In this document: piece by piece, positions 9,836-18,539 of the stretch
How the letters are laid out: the number at the start of each line of letters is the position of its first letter
How positions within the stretch are numbered: the stretch's first letter is position 1
Assembly: GCA_024707325.1 (NCBI GenBank)
Contig: JANPZY010000001.1
Location: 1,054,001 to 1,118,000 of the forward strand
Source of the DNA: Opitutus sp.
GTDB taxonomy: Bacteria; Verrucomicrobiota; Verrucomicrobiia; Opitutales; Opitutaceae
Direction: 5' to 3'
DNA: 64,000 nucleotides
Made by a program: the position numbers and the translations under genes
The notes under the pieces: model-generated
The model's input: only the letters and a program-made list of their open reading frames with translations
Databases searched by the model: none
What the model was told of the DNA's origin: nothing

Positions 9836-9856
9836 AAAGTCCGTAATACGGACTTT
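9836..9856. repeat. 21-bp perfect palindrome with CCGTAATACGG core
   Basis: Centre AAGTCCGTAATACGGACTT, extended by one A/T pair. Identical to the copy at 46225-46245 and sharing its core with the one at 1083. It starts six bases after the barrel gene's stop. Confidence 0.75.
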
Positions 9857-9914
9857 GGTGCAGCCGGCACAGGCTTGCCCGTCGCCGTGCAGTCGCGACA
9901 TGCTCGCGCCCGAC

Positions 9915-10496
9915 ATGGATGCTTACGCTCGTGCCCGCACGTTGATCGATGCCGCTCACTCCGCGGATCCGAATCGCACCGCCGACGGACAACCCGCCGA
10001 GCTGGTCTATGCCGACCAGATGGAAAAGTGGGTCGCGCGCGTCACCGATGATGTGACTCCCCTGCTCCGCCTCGCCGCTCGCTCGCAGCATCTTGAGCGC
10101 TGGTCCGTGCCGCGCGCCACGTTTCCCGAGGGCAAGGTCGGCTACCTCTCCTGGCGCCGCTCGCTCTACACGAAACAAGCCGAACGCGCCCGCGCGCTGC
10201 TCCTCGAAGCCGGCGTGAGCGAAAACGAAGCTGCCGAAGTCGCAACCTGGGTTTCGAAGACCGGACTGAAAAGCAATCCCGGCACGCAGGCGCTCGAAGA
10301 CGCCGCCTGCCTCGTGTTCTTGGAAAAAGAGATCGGCGCCTTCGCCGCGCAGCATGCGGACTATCCGCGCGAGAAGTTCGTCGATATCCTGCGCAAGACC
10401 TGGAAAAAGATGAGCCCCCGCGCACAGCAACTCGCGCTCGCGCTCGATCTTCCGCCCGCCATCGCCGAACTCGTGCGCGAAGCCGTCGCGACTTAG
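9915..10496 (+). CDS. DUF4202 domain-containing protein
   Basis: Predicted 193 aa, a normal length for DUF4202 proteins. The sequence shows the family-like opening ARARTLIDAAHSADPNR, then EKWVARVTDDVTPLLRLAARSQHLERW, RATFPEGKVGYLSWRRSLY and a C-terminal helical region ending KKMSPRAQQLALALDL. The His/Asp pattern suggests an HD-like helical fold, but no activity is known to me. An ATG at 9900 is an equally open start giving five more residues. It converges on the histidine kinase gene, with a repeat array filling the gap. Confidence 0.75.
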   Translation: MDAYARARTLIDAAHSADPNRTADGQPAELVYADQMEKWVARVTDDVTPLLRLAARSQHLERWSVPRATFPEGKVGYLSWRRSLYTKQAERARALLLEAGVSENEAAEVATWVSKTGLKSNPGTQALEDAACLVFLEKEIGAFAAQHADYPREKFVDILRKTWKKMSPRAQQLALALDLPPAIAELVREAVAT

Positions 10497-10518
10497 ACCG
10501 TATCGGATTTCCGGATAC

Positions 10519-10694
10519 GCGACCACGTGCCGACTCGTGCCCGAGTGCGCACCGAGTCGGGACAAAGTGCGGACACGGTCGCGACCATGTCCGCACCGGG
10601 TCGAGCCAAGGTCCGGACCGGGTCGGGACTCATTGCGGGCCGAACCGGAACTCTGCTCGCACGCCATCGAGCCACGGTGCGGCTTCGCTCGGCG
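10519..10694 (-). repeat. 11-bp repeat array, 16 units
   Basis: Sixteen units in unbroken 11-bp phase, for example GTCGCGACCAT, GTCCGCACCGG, GTCGAGCCAAG and GTCCGGACCGG. Read on the minus strand it contains ACCTTGGCTCGACC, the same dimer seen in plus-oriented arrays elsewhere, so it is oriented with the histidine kinase gene, whose stop is 10 bases away. An imperfect hairpin, CGTATCGG then CCGGATACG, borders it at 10499-10519. It fills nearly the whole convergent gap. Confidence 0.88.
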
Positions 10695-10704
10695 CAGCGT
10701 TGTC

Positions 10705-13700
10705 TCAGGTGCGATCCGCTTTGCCCGGAATCGTGACGTCGAAATCGAGGAAGCGTTTGATCATGCTCGCGAGCTGGCGGACGTCGTAGGGCTTCGGCAC
10801 GACGGCTTGGAAGCCGTATTGCTCGAAAGCCGCGAGCACCGGGTCGTTGGAATAACCCGAGGAGACGATCGCGGGCACGGTCGCGCCTTCACGACGCAGC
10901 GTTTCCACGACTTGGCGTCCACCCATGCCGCCGGGAATCGTGAGGTCGAGAATCAGAAGTTGGATCGGTCGGCCGGACTCGCGCGCGCGCTCGTATTCCT
11001 TGAGCGCGGCGGCGCCATCGGCGACAACGACGGGATCGATGCCCATGCGGGTGAGCACGATTTCGACGATGCGACGGATGCTTTCCTCATCGTCCATGAG
11101 GAGCACGCGCGGCTTGGTCGGGCGCGCGGCGACAGGTTTCGGTGGCTCGATCGTCGCGGCGGGCGCGGCCAGAGAATCGGCCGCAGAACGGGGCGCCGTT
11201 TCGTTTATCTCCGCACAGGGAAACCAGAGATGAAACGCGGCGCCGCGACCGGGTTCGCTTTCGGCTTCGATGGCGCCGCCGTGTTTGCGCACGATCGAGT
11301 AAACGGTGGCGAGACCGAGGCCGCTGCCTTGTTTCTTCGTGCTGAAATACGGATCGAAGATGCGCGGCAGCACGTCGCGCGGGATGCCGGGGCCGGTGTC
11401 GGCGACGGTGAGTCTCACGTAACGGCCGGCGGAGAGTCCGTGTTTTTGGTCGGAGCCAATCTCTTCGTTGCGCAGCGAAACGGTCACCACGCCGGCTCCG
11501 CCCATCGCCTGCGCGGCGTTGGCGACGAGATGTTTGATGGCCTGCGTCAGCTGGGCCTGATCAACGAACGCAGGCCACGCGTCGTCGGGCAGATTGAAGG
11601 CAGCGCGGGTGTTCTGTCCGTGAAGCGCAGCGGTCACCGCGGATTGCACCACGGGTGCGAGCGCGGTGGCGGCGCGCAGCGGATTGCCGCCTTTGGCGAA
11701 GGTGAGGAGTTGTCCCGTGAGTTCGCGCGCGCGGCGGGCACCGCGTTCGATTTCGCCGAGATATTCGCCGGCTGCGGCTGCGGCGCGCTCGTCGGCGGTC
11801 GCGAGTGTGACGTTGCCGAGGATAACCGTGAGGAGGTTGTTGAAGTCGTGCGCGATGCCGCCGGCGAGGGTGCCGAGCGATTCGAGGCGCGCGGCGCGCT
11901 GCACCTCGGCTTCGAGTCGCGCCTGGCGCTCGAGTTGCTCGCGAATCTGGCGCGTCTGTTGTTGCACGCGACGGCGCAGCGCGGTGATCCAGGCGACGGC
12001 GAGCAGCGTGGCGCCGCCGAGGATCGCGCAGACGATCAGCGCACGTTGCAGCGTGACGAGGCGCGCGCGCTGGATCACGTGCACGTCGTCGGCCGAGCGG
12101 AGCTGCAGCTCGAAGCCGCGCGACTGGCGGGTATCGTCGAACACGACCTTGTAGATGCCGGTGAGTTCGAGCACGGCGCCGGGCGCGAGATGCGCGATCG
12201 GCTGCGAGTCGCTCTCGAGCGTCGCGTCGAAAATCGTGTTGCCGGTTTGCACGGTGAGCCGCGCATGGCCCGGTCGCGTCGAATTTTCGAGCAGCGTGGC
12301 GCGCACGGTGACGAGCTGCGAATCGAGCGCCATGGCGACGCCGCTCGCGTCGTTCACGTGCGTCGCGTCGGGAGGCGAACCAGCGGCGAGTTTGCGGACC
12401 TGCGACTCGCGCAAAATCGTGCGCACGCCCTGACGGCCAAGAATGCCGACGGCCTCGATTTTGTCGCCGGCTTGCAGCGCGGGAATCTCGGAGCCGAGCA
12501 GCAGCAGCGCGTCGTCGTCCTCCTCGAGATACAGGAGGCGGCCGGCCTGGGCGTGGAGCACGGTCCCGACGACGCGAACGCGAAGCAGCTCCTGCCCGGC
12601 ATCGAGCTGGCTGACCGACTTGATCGTGCGTATTGGAAGATCGAATACATCGGCCGGCGCCTCCTCCTCGATCACAATGTCGTGAAGGAACGGCACGCGC
12701 AGCGTGACCCCCTGGACGCGGCCATGTTCGTCAGCCCTCGTCTCGGCCACGCCGCGCACGCGGATGAGCGAACCGGGATTGGCGACGAAGTTGACCGGCG
12801 ACTGGATGTGCCCGACGAACTCGCCGGACGGCGTGGTGACGTGGATCCAGCGCCACTCGCCATCCGACACGGTGCGCTGGAGGAAGCCGCGCATCTGCAC
12901 GAACTGTCCATCTTCGCGGCCGGTGATCGCCTGCTCGAACGTGATCGGCCGACCGGTGGGCGGCGTCATCGCGCCCAAATCGACGTAACGCTGGAGCTGG
13001 ATGCCGGGCACGAGACCGCCGGCGCGCGTAACGCCTTCGATCTGGAGATATTTGTTGAGGGCCGGCGGTTCGACTTTCGTGCGATCGAAGTCGACGCGAA
13101 TGCCGCCGCTTACGTCCTGCAGGAAGAAGAAATCGAAGTCCGGCAGCGACCACGTGACGATGCCCGCGACATTGACGGTGCGGCCGAGCGCCGCCTGCTC
13201 GGGGCTCAACTGGCGAACTTGTTCGATCGTGGTGAGCTGGCCCGCGGCGGAGAGTCCGAGGGGCACGTTCTCCTCGTTGTCGGTCGACGGGCGGTAAAAC
13301 GCGGAATCGAGCACCCATTGATCACCGACGCTGGCCACGCGACCGGCGGCCTCGATGCGCGCACCGAGTGGGAAACGTTGCTGCTGCAGCGAGCGCACGA
13401 CCACCTCCCCGGTGCGATCACGGATGGTCATCGACGAACCAACGTTGTGCGCCTGCACCCGGCCGCGCACACGCACATAACGGCCGAGCGGCGCCTGATA
13501 GATTTCGTCGATGTTGGTGACCGGCCGGTTGAAAAGGAGGTTGTCGCCGATCGTGCCGAGGATCTCGACGTTGCTCTGCCGGGCGATCCACAGCTCGATC
13601 GACGTCTGGGTGTTCGTGGGATCGAACTTGCCCGAATAAAGACCGACCGCTCGGACGAAGCACCCCTGCCAATCGGGCACGGTGTTGGGCGTCTCAGGAC

Positions 13701-14367
13701 GCACCCAGCCGATCACAGGGCGATCGTCCACGATCAGGTTGAGCCGCACGTGCTCGGCATCGATGTATTGCACGCCATCGACGTAGGCATTGGCCGCCAC
13801 GATGCGGCTTTGGAGCGTAGTGATGTCGTTGATACGCCCGTTGGCCGGCAGCGGCTCTATCGGCACGTGCTCTTCGAGCACCGTCACGCGGGCGCGGGAA
13901 GCCTCGAGGCCCTTGCTCGGAATGATCGTGCCCTCGATCAACACGCGCTGCCCGTCCTCCAGCGGCGGCGACTCCGGCGCGAGCTGGATGAACGTGGCGA
14001 CATCCCCATACTCGATCCAAAGCAGTCGCCACAGCGCATCGACATAGGAGACGCGCGCCTCCACGCGCAGCGGATGTTCGCGGGATTTTTCCACCGTCGG
14101 CATCGCCCAGATCCACGCCGGATCGGTGATCACCTGCTGGGAGGACGGCGCGTCCTGCGCCAGCATGGACGCGGGGGCGGAGAGCGCCGCCAACGCCGCC
14201 GCGACATATACGCACTTTCCCGGGCGGGCTGCTCTCGGCAGCCGACGCACAATCCACCGGCAGAACGATGGGGCAGTTGCAGGCACAACGAAGCGCGGCT
14301 TACTGGCTCCAGCAGGAACGACCGAGCCGATGGACGACAATAAATCGAAGCGAAAGATAACCGACAA
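10705..14367 (-). CDS. Hybrid sensor histidine kinase with large extracytoplasmic region and C-terminal receiver
   Basis: Predicted 1220 aa. A signal-like segment (VYVAAALAALSAPASMLA) near residues 52-70 precedes about 700 extracytoplasmic residues with repeated beta-rich modules: several stretches of the type GRYVRVRGRVQ...RDRTGEVVV recur, suggesting tandem OB-like domains. A transmembrane helix (ALIVCAILGGATLLAVAWITAL) lies near 770-795. The kinase core follows, with H-box GGIAHDFNNLL (His near 838), N-box and the DTGPGIP / GSGLGLATV ATP lid. A receiver domain has phosphoacceptor Asp near 1137 (LILDLTIPGG) and conserved Lys in VPKPYD. The ligand and output are unknown, and no DNA-binding partner gene is adjacent. 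Start choice is tentative. Confidence 0.88.
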   Translation of the reverse strand: MSVIFRFDLLSSIGSVVPAGASKPRFVVPATAPSFCRWIVRRLPRAARPGKCVYVAAALAALSAPASMLAQDAPSSQQVITDPAWIWAMPTVEKSREHPLRVEARVSYVDALWRLLWIEYGDVATFIQLAPESPPLEDGQRVLIEGTIIPSKGLEASRARVTVLEEHVPIEPLPANGRINDITTLQSRIVAANAYVDGVQYIDAEHVRLNLIVDDRPVIGWVRPETPNTVPDWQGCFVRAVGLYSGKFDPTNTQTSIELWIARQSNVEILGTIGDNLLFNRPVTNIDEIYQAPLGRYVRVRGRVQAHNVGSSMTIRDRTGEVVVRSLQQQRFPLGARIEAAGRVASVGDQWVLDSAFYRPSTDNEENVPLGLSAAGQLTTIEQVRQLSPEQAALGRTVNVAGIVTWSLPDFDFFFLQDVSGGIRVDFDRTKVEPPALNKYLQIEGVTRAGGLVPGIQLQRYVDLGAMTPPTGRPITFEQAITGREDGQFVQMRGFLQRTVSDGEWRWIHVTTPSGEFVGHIQSPVNFVANPGSLIRVRGVAETRADEHGRVQGVTLRVPFLHDIVIEEEAPADVFDLPIRTIKSVSQLDAGQELLRVRVVGTVLHAQAGRLLYLEEDDDALLLLGSEIPALQAGDKIEAVGILGRQGVRTILRESQVRKLAAGSPPDATHVNDASGVAMALDSQLVTVRATLLENSTRPGHARLTVQTGNTIFDATLESDSQPIAHLAPGAVLELTGIYKVVFDDTRQSRGFELQLRSADDVHVIQRARLVTLQRALIVCAILGGATLLAVAWITALRRRVQQQTRQIREQLERQARLEAEVQRAARLESLGTLAGGIAHDFNNLLTVILGNVTLATADERAAAAAGEYLGEIERGARRARELTGQLLTFAKGGNPLRAATALAPVVQSAVTAALHGQNTRAAFNLPDDAWPAFVDQAQLTQAIKHLVANAAQAMGGAGVVTVSLRNEEIGSDQKHGLSAGRYVRLTVADTGPGIPRDVLPRIFDPYFSTKKQGSGLGLATVYSIVRKHGGAIEAESEPGRGAAFHLWFPCAEINETAPRSAADSLAAPAATIEPPKPVAARPTKPRVLLMDDEESIRRIVEIVLTRMGIDPVVVADGAAALKEYERARESGRPIQLLILDLTIPGGMGGRQVVETLRREGATVPAIVSSGYSNDPVLAAFEQYGFQAVVPKPYDVRQLASMIKRFLDFDVTIPGKADRT

Positions 14368-14489
14368 GCGACGAGTGCCTCACAGCGTTTTAAATTCGGC
14401 CGGCAGAGATTAGATATTAGTAAAAACAGCGGTGTTCGGCTAAATGCCGACGAGTCGCACGATGCCACCGCTGTGTTCTTCGCTTTGCG

Positions 14490-15800
14490 ATGGAGCCGGC
14501 GGACAAAACACCCAAGCTCGCCCCGCCCATGGAAACCCCGCTTGAACGTCCCGCGCAGCCGTGGCGCTGGGTGCCGTCGCTCTACTTCGCACAAGGCCTG
14601 CCCTACGTGGCCGTGATGACGCTCTCGGTGGTGATGTATAAGAACTTGGGCATCTCGAACACCGACATCGCGCTTTACACGAGCTGGCTCTACCTGCCTT
14701 GGGTCATCAAGCCGCTGTGGTCGCCGCTGGTGGAAAAATTCGGCACGCGGCGCGGGTGGACGGTCTTGTTGCAATTCGTTTCCGGAACGGCGCTGGCCAT
14801 GGTCGCGCTGTTGCTGCCGGGGCCGCTGCAATGGCGCGGCACGCTGGCGATCTTCTGGCTGCTGGCGTTCAGCTCGGCGACGCACGACATCGCGGCCGAC
14901 GGGTTTTATCTGCACGCGCTAAAGTCACACCAACAGGCGGCGTTCGTCGGCGTGCGCAGCACGGCCTACCGGCTCGCGATGATCGCGGGCCAGGGCGGCC
15001 TCGTGTGGCTCGCGGGGTTTTTCGCCGACCGGCAAGGCGACGCCGCGCGCGGGTGGAGCTGGGTGTTTGCGTCGCTCGCGGCGTTGTTCGTCGCCGTAGC
15101 GGCGTGGCACGCGTGGGTCTTGCCGCGTCCGGCGAGTGATCGTCCGGCATCGCAAAGCGAGGGCGTCGGTTATCTGCGCGTGCTCGCGACGTTTTTCCAG
15201 CGACCGGATCTGGCGCGCGTGCTTGGATTTTTGCTGCTCTACCGATTTGCGGAATCGCAATTGTTGAAACTCGTGCCGCCGTTTCTGCTCGATGCGCGCG
15301 AGGCGGGCGGACTTGGACTGACGACGCAGCAAGTCGGCTTCGTTTACGGCACGGTGGGGGTGATCGCGCTCTCGGTCGGCGGCATCCTCGGCGGGCTCGC
15401 GATCGCTCGCTGGGGACTCAAACGCCTGCTCTGGCCGATGGTGCTCGCGATGTGCGCGCCCAATCTGGTGTTCGTCGCGCTTGCGATCGCGCAGCCCTCG
15501 AGCCTGCCGTTGATCACGGCCGCGTTTGCCGTGGAGCAATTTGGTTACGGCTTCGGGTTCTGCGCGTATCTGCTCTACATGATGCTCGTCGCAGGCGGCG
15601 AACATCGCACCGCGCACTACGCGCTCTGCACGGGCTTCATGGCGTTGGGCATGATGCTGCCCGGCATGCCGGCAGGCTGGCTCCAGGAGAAACTCGGCTA
15701 CGCGAACTTCTTCGTCTGGGTCTGCGTGGCCACGCTGCCGGCGTTTCTCGCCACGGCGCTCGTCAAAGTGGATCCGGATTTCGGACGAAAAACCACCTGA
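14490..15800 (+). CDS. AmpG-like MFS permease (PAT family)
   Basis: Predicted 436 aa with 12 hydrophobic segments. The N-terminal pattern LYFAQGLPYVAVMTLSVVMY, then NTDIALYTSWLYLPWVIKPLWSP and SSATHDIAADGFYL, is typical of AmpG/PAT transporters. Relatives import GlcNAc-anhydroMur muropeptides for peptidoglycan recycling or carry acetyl-CoA. The next gene encodes an Amidase_2 lipoprotein in convergent orientation, which favours a cell-wall link but does not prove it. It is divergent from the histidine kinase; the 122-base gap between them is AT-rich and should hold both promoters. An internal ATG at 14529 is a plausible shorter start. Confidence 0.8.
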   Translation: MEPADKTPKLAPPMETPLERPAQPWRWVPSLYFAQGLPYVAVMTLSVVMYKNLGISNTDIALYTSWLYLPWVIKPLWSPLVEKFGTRRGWTVLLQFVSGTALAMVALLLPGPLQWRGTLAIFWLLAFSSATHDIAADGFYLHALKSHQQAAFVGVRSTAYRLAMIAGQGGLVWLAGFFADRQGDAARGWSWVFASLAALFVAVAAWHAWVLPRPASDRPASQSEGVGYLRVLATFFQRPDLARVLGFLLLYRFAESQLLKLVPPFLLDAREAGGLGLTTQQVGFVYGTVGVIALSVGGILGGLAIARWGLKRLLWPMVLAMCAPNLVFVALAIAQPSSLPLITAAFAVEQFGYGFGFCAYLLYMMLVAGGEHRTAHYALCTGFMALGMMLPGMPAGWLQEKLGYANFFVWVCVATLPAFLATALVKVDPDFGRKTT

Positions 15801-15821
15801 GCAACTCGCACGCGGTGCCGC

Positions 15822-16829
15822 TCAGCGGAGCTGTGCGCGCACGTCGGTGATGAACCGCTCCCACTGAAACGCGGGGCCCGGGTCGACCTTGTTTTCCTGC
15901 AAATGAAAATGTCCGAGCACGCCGCGGTAGCGCGCGAGTTCGGCGTCAGGAAGCTTGCGCATCAGCACGCGGCCGGAGCGATCGCGCGGGATCTCGGCGC
16001 GCAGCTTCGGAAACGTGCGGCAGAGCGCCGCGGTGAGTTTCGTCAGCGCGGCGTATTGCTCGGGCGTGAGGTCGTATTGCTGCAAACTTTGCTGGTGAAC
16101 GCTTCCGGCGATCGGGCCGGGTCGCGCCGGACGGCCGCGAAAGTTCGGCGTCAACACGCCGGGATTCGTGATGCGCGCGGGAATGGTGAGGTGCGTGCGG
16201 CCATCGGGCGTGCGGCGATACCACTGCTCGAGCGGCTGCGCGGCGCCGGGCGGAAACGCGCCGATGTTGGCGATCTCGATGCCGATCGAGCGATCGTTGG
16301 ACGTCGTCGCGTGCGCCGCGCGCTCCTTGAGGTCGATCGTCTGGTAGATCGTGCCGTCAATATCCAAGAGGAAGTGCACGCTGAGCTGACGCTTCTGCAG
16401 CACGTCGAAACAGATGCGGCTCAAACCGCACGCGTCATAGTGGAGCACGAATTGATCGACGACCTGCGCAAGCGACGCCCGCGTCCAGCCGTGGCGCGCG
16501 ATGCGCTGCTGCTCGGCGGCGGGCAGCGAGTTGCGCCGCAGGGAAAACGGACCGCGTCCGGCGTAGGCGTTGTAGCCGCGCGGCTCGAGCCAGGTGACGA
16601 CGCGCGTGCCGGCCGGAATGCGTTCGCCCGCGACGATGATTTCGTGCCCGGGCATCGGGCGCGTCGGCTGCGGGCGCGACGTTTTCGGTGTATCCGGAAC
16701 AGAACTACATCCGCCGAGCGCGATCACGCTTGCGGCGAGACCAATGACACTCAGCGGACGCGCGCGCGTCCTATTTTTCCACGGGCGGAAAACCCTTCGC
16801 GCGCAACGTCCGAAGGAGCGCGCGCACAT
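15822..16829 (-). CDS. N-acetylmuramoyl-L-alanine amidase (Amidase_2) lipoprotein
   Basis: The mature part has the amidase core: FVLHYDACGLSRICFDVL, LSVHFLLDIDGTIYQTIDL, AAHATTSNDRSIGIEIANIG and a late VLGHFHLQENKVDPGPAF, which together supply His and Asp ligands for zinc. An Arg-rich n-region is followed by SVIGLAASVIALGGC, a lipobox with the cysteine lipidated, so it is probably anchored in the outer membrane facing the periplasm. The start is unclear: ATG 16829 overlaps ilvA by 59 bases, whereas a CTG at 16754 would give a compact 16-residue signal peptide and no overlap. It cleaves the amide bond between muramic acid and the stem peptide. Confidence 0.85.
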   Translation of the reverse strand: MCARSFGRCARRVFRPWKNRTRARPLSVIGLAASVIALGGCSSVPDTPKTSRPQPTRPMPGHEIIVAGERIPAGTRVVTWLEPRGYNAYAGRGPFSLRRNSLPAAEQQRIARHGWTRASLAQVVDQFVLHYDACGLSRICFDVLQKRQLSVHFLLDIDGTIYQTIDLKERAAHATTSNDRSIGIEIANIGAFPPGAAQPLEQWYRRTPDGRTHLTIPARITNPGVLTPNFRGRPARPGPIAGSVHQQSLQQYDLTPEQYAALTKLTAALCRTFPKLRAEIPRDRSGRVLMRKLPDAELARYRGVLGHFHLQENKVDPGPAFQWERFITDVRAQLR

Positions 16830-17982
16830 GGCGCGGATCGCGTGTTTCCACGGTGCACACGGCATGCACGGCGCTGACGTCGGGGCCGCTGAAGGCACGA
16901 TCATGCGCGATATCTTTGATGCTGGCACCGGCTTGCGCAATCACTCTGCTCAGCTCCGCGAGTCCGCCGGGACGATCGCTGATGCGCACGGTGAACCGCG
17001 CGAGACGTCCGTCGTGCACGAGACCTTTTTCGATCACGCGACCGAGGATCGCGGGGTCGATGTTACCGCCGCAGACGCAGAGCACGACTTTGCGTCCATG
17101 CAGTTGCGGCACCGCCCCGGCCATCAACGCCGCGAGCGGTGCCGCAGCCGCGCCCTCGACGACGGTTTTCTCGAGTTCGAGCAAACGCAGGATCGCGAGC
17201 GCGATCCACTCTTCGGATACGCGCACGACTTTATCGACGCAGCGACGCGCGAGCGAAAACGCATGGTCGCCGACGCGCAGCACGGCGAGACCGTCGGCGA
17301 GTGTCGGCACGCGCGGGATCGTGACGGGTTTGCGCGCTTTCAATGCCGCCGTGAAGCTCGCCGTCGCCTCGCTCTCGACGCCGATGATCTGCACGTCCGG
17401 GCGCACGCTTTTCACTGCAGTTCCAATTCCCGCAATGAGGCCGGCTCCGCCGATCGGGCAAAGAATCGCTTCCACGTCGGGCACCTGTTCGAGGATCTCC
17501 AGACCCATCGTGCCCTGCCCCGCGATGATCGCGGGATCGTCGAAACCGTGCACGTAGGCCAGCCCTTCCTCCGCGGCGAGCCGATCGGCTTCCGCTCGCG
17601 CCGCGGCAAAATCCTCGCCGCGCACCACGACGCGCGCGCCGAGTCGTTCGCAGGTGGCGATTTTGATGAGCGGTGCGTTATCCGGCATGACGACCGTCAC
17701 GCGAATCCCGAGCAACTGCGCGTGATACGCGAGGCCGAGCGCGTGGTTGCCGGCGCTCGCGGCGATGACGCCGCGGTTGCGCGCAGACGGCGAGAGCAGC
17801 AGCAGGGCGTTGCGCGCGCCGCGCTCCTTGAACGATCCGGTGCGCTGCAAGTTGTCCAGTTTGCATGCGACACGTGAGCCGGTGATCTCCGACAGAGGGA
17901 TCGATTCGGGACACGGGGACTTGAGCAGGCCGCTGGCGATGCGGCGCCGCGCCGCGCGAATTTCGGCGAGTGTCACGGGCAT
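16771..17982 (-). CDS. ilvA: Threonine ammonia-lyase with C-terminal ACT domain
   Basis: Predicted 403 aa, the length of the short TdcB/IlvA type with one ACT domain. The PLP lysine is in NLQRTGSFKERGA, followed by IAASAGNHALGLAY, the phosphate-binding GGAGLIAGIG, and CVCGGNIDP late in the catalytic domain. The tail LARFTVRISDRPGGLAELSRVIA is an ACT domain for allosteric control by an amino acid. It deaminates threonine to 2-oxobutanoate for isoleucine synthesis or catabolism; which role applies cannot be told here. The ATG at 17982 was preferred over one 11 codons upstream because conserved sequence begins right after it. Confidence 0.93.
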   Translation of the reverse strand: MPVTLAEIRAARRRIASGLLKSPCPESIPLSEITGSRVACKLDNLQRTGSFKERGARNALLLLSPSARNRGVIAASAGNHALGLAYHAQLLGIRVTVVMPDNAPLIKIATCERLGARVVVRGEDFAAARAEADRLAAEEGLAYVHGFDDPAIIAGQGTMGLEILEQVPDVEAILCPIGGAGLIAGIGTAVKSVRPDVQIIGVESEATASFTAALKARKPVTIPRVPTLADGLAVLRVGDHAFSLARRCVDKVVRVSEEWIALAILRLLELEKTVVEGAAAAPLAALMAGAVPQLHGRKVVLCVCGGNIDPAILGRVIEKGLVHDGRLARFTVRISDRPGGLAELSRVIAQAGASIKDIAHDRAFSGPDVSAVHAVCTVETRDPRHVRALLRTLRAKGFPPVEK

Positions 17983-18188
17983 GCCGTCACGATGCCTGTG
18001 ATTTGCGTGAACCACAACTGCCGGGATGCTCGCGCCCTGTCCCGCGTGCGTTCCGCAAATTGCGTTGCCGAAGCTGCGCGGCTGAGTTGCATTGCCGCTC
18101 TCTCCTTGAACGCGCGGGCTGGCGGTGAATCTGTCGCGTCGCCTGTCGCCACACTTTCTTTCCTGACCTTCCGCGCCGGCGTCCCGAC

Positions 18189-18539
18189 ATGTATCAGCTC
18201 ACGTTTTCCGAACAAAGCATCCACGAGCTCAACCGGCTCGATAAGTTCACGCAGCTCGACGTGATCACGCCGATCAGCACGCTGAAGCCGTCGGATCTGG
18301 CGCATCCGCGCGAACCGCTCGGCCGTTTCCACCGCGGCGAGCGCGAATACTACCGTTTGCGCGCGGGCGACTACCGCTTCTATTTCGAGGTGCGGGGCGA
18401 CACGCTCCACACGCACTACATTCTGCACAAGAACTCGCTCGAGGACTTCCTGCTGCGCAACAAGCTGCCGGTTTCCGAACAGCAGCTCGTCGAGCAGCAT
18501 TCCAAGTTCTGGAAATACCTCGAAAGCCTCACCAAATGA
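18189..18539 (+). CDS. RelE/ParE-fold protein (cytotoxic translational repressor-like)
   Basis: Predicted 116 aa. The pattern YQLTFSEQSIHELNRLD at the start, then GEREYYRLRAGDYRFYFEVRGDTLHTHYIL, matches RelE-superfamily ribonuclease folds, where the strand with RLRxGDYRxxF is diagnostic. No antitoxin-like gene is adjacent. Instead its stop overlaps the start of pssA (ATGA), implying translational coupling with phospholipid synthesis. It may be a domesticated RelE-like regulator rather than a toxin; that is inference. The C-terminal 35 residues form a helical extension beyond the core fold. Confidence 0.65.
   Translation: MYQLTFSEQSIHELNRLDKFTQLDVITPISTLKPSDLAHPREPLGRFHRGEREYYRLRAGDYRFYFEVRGDTLHTHYILHKNSLEDFLLRNKLPVSEQQLVEQHSKFWKYLESLTK

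Noticed and set aside
10537..14343. A 1268-codon open frame on the plus strand opposite the histidine kinase
   Set aside because: The minus-strand frame has clear kinase and receiver motifs; the antisense protein is Arg/Glu/His-rich without any domain and results from GC-rich third positions. The same applies to long antisense frames over pyc (5618-8056), the ABC permease (27585-30041), atpA-atpG (38766-41150), atpD (41474-43216), amylase (49210-51351) and the TonB receptor (51813-54386).
18189..18539. Complete type II toxin-antitoxin module
   Set aside because: Only the RelE-fold partner is present; upstream sequence (17983-18188) has no convincing antitoxin frame.
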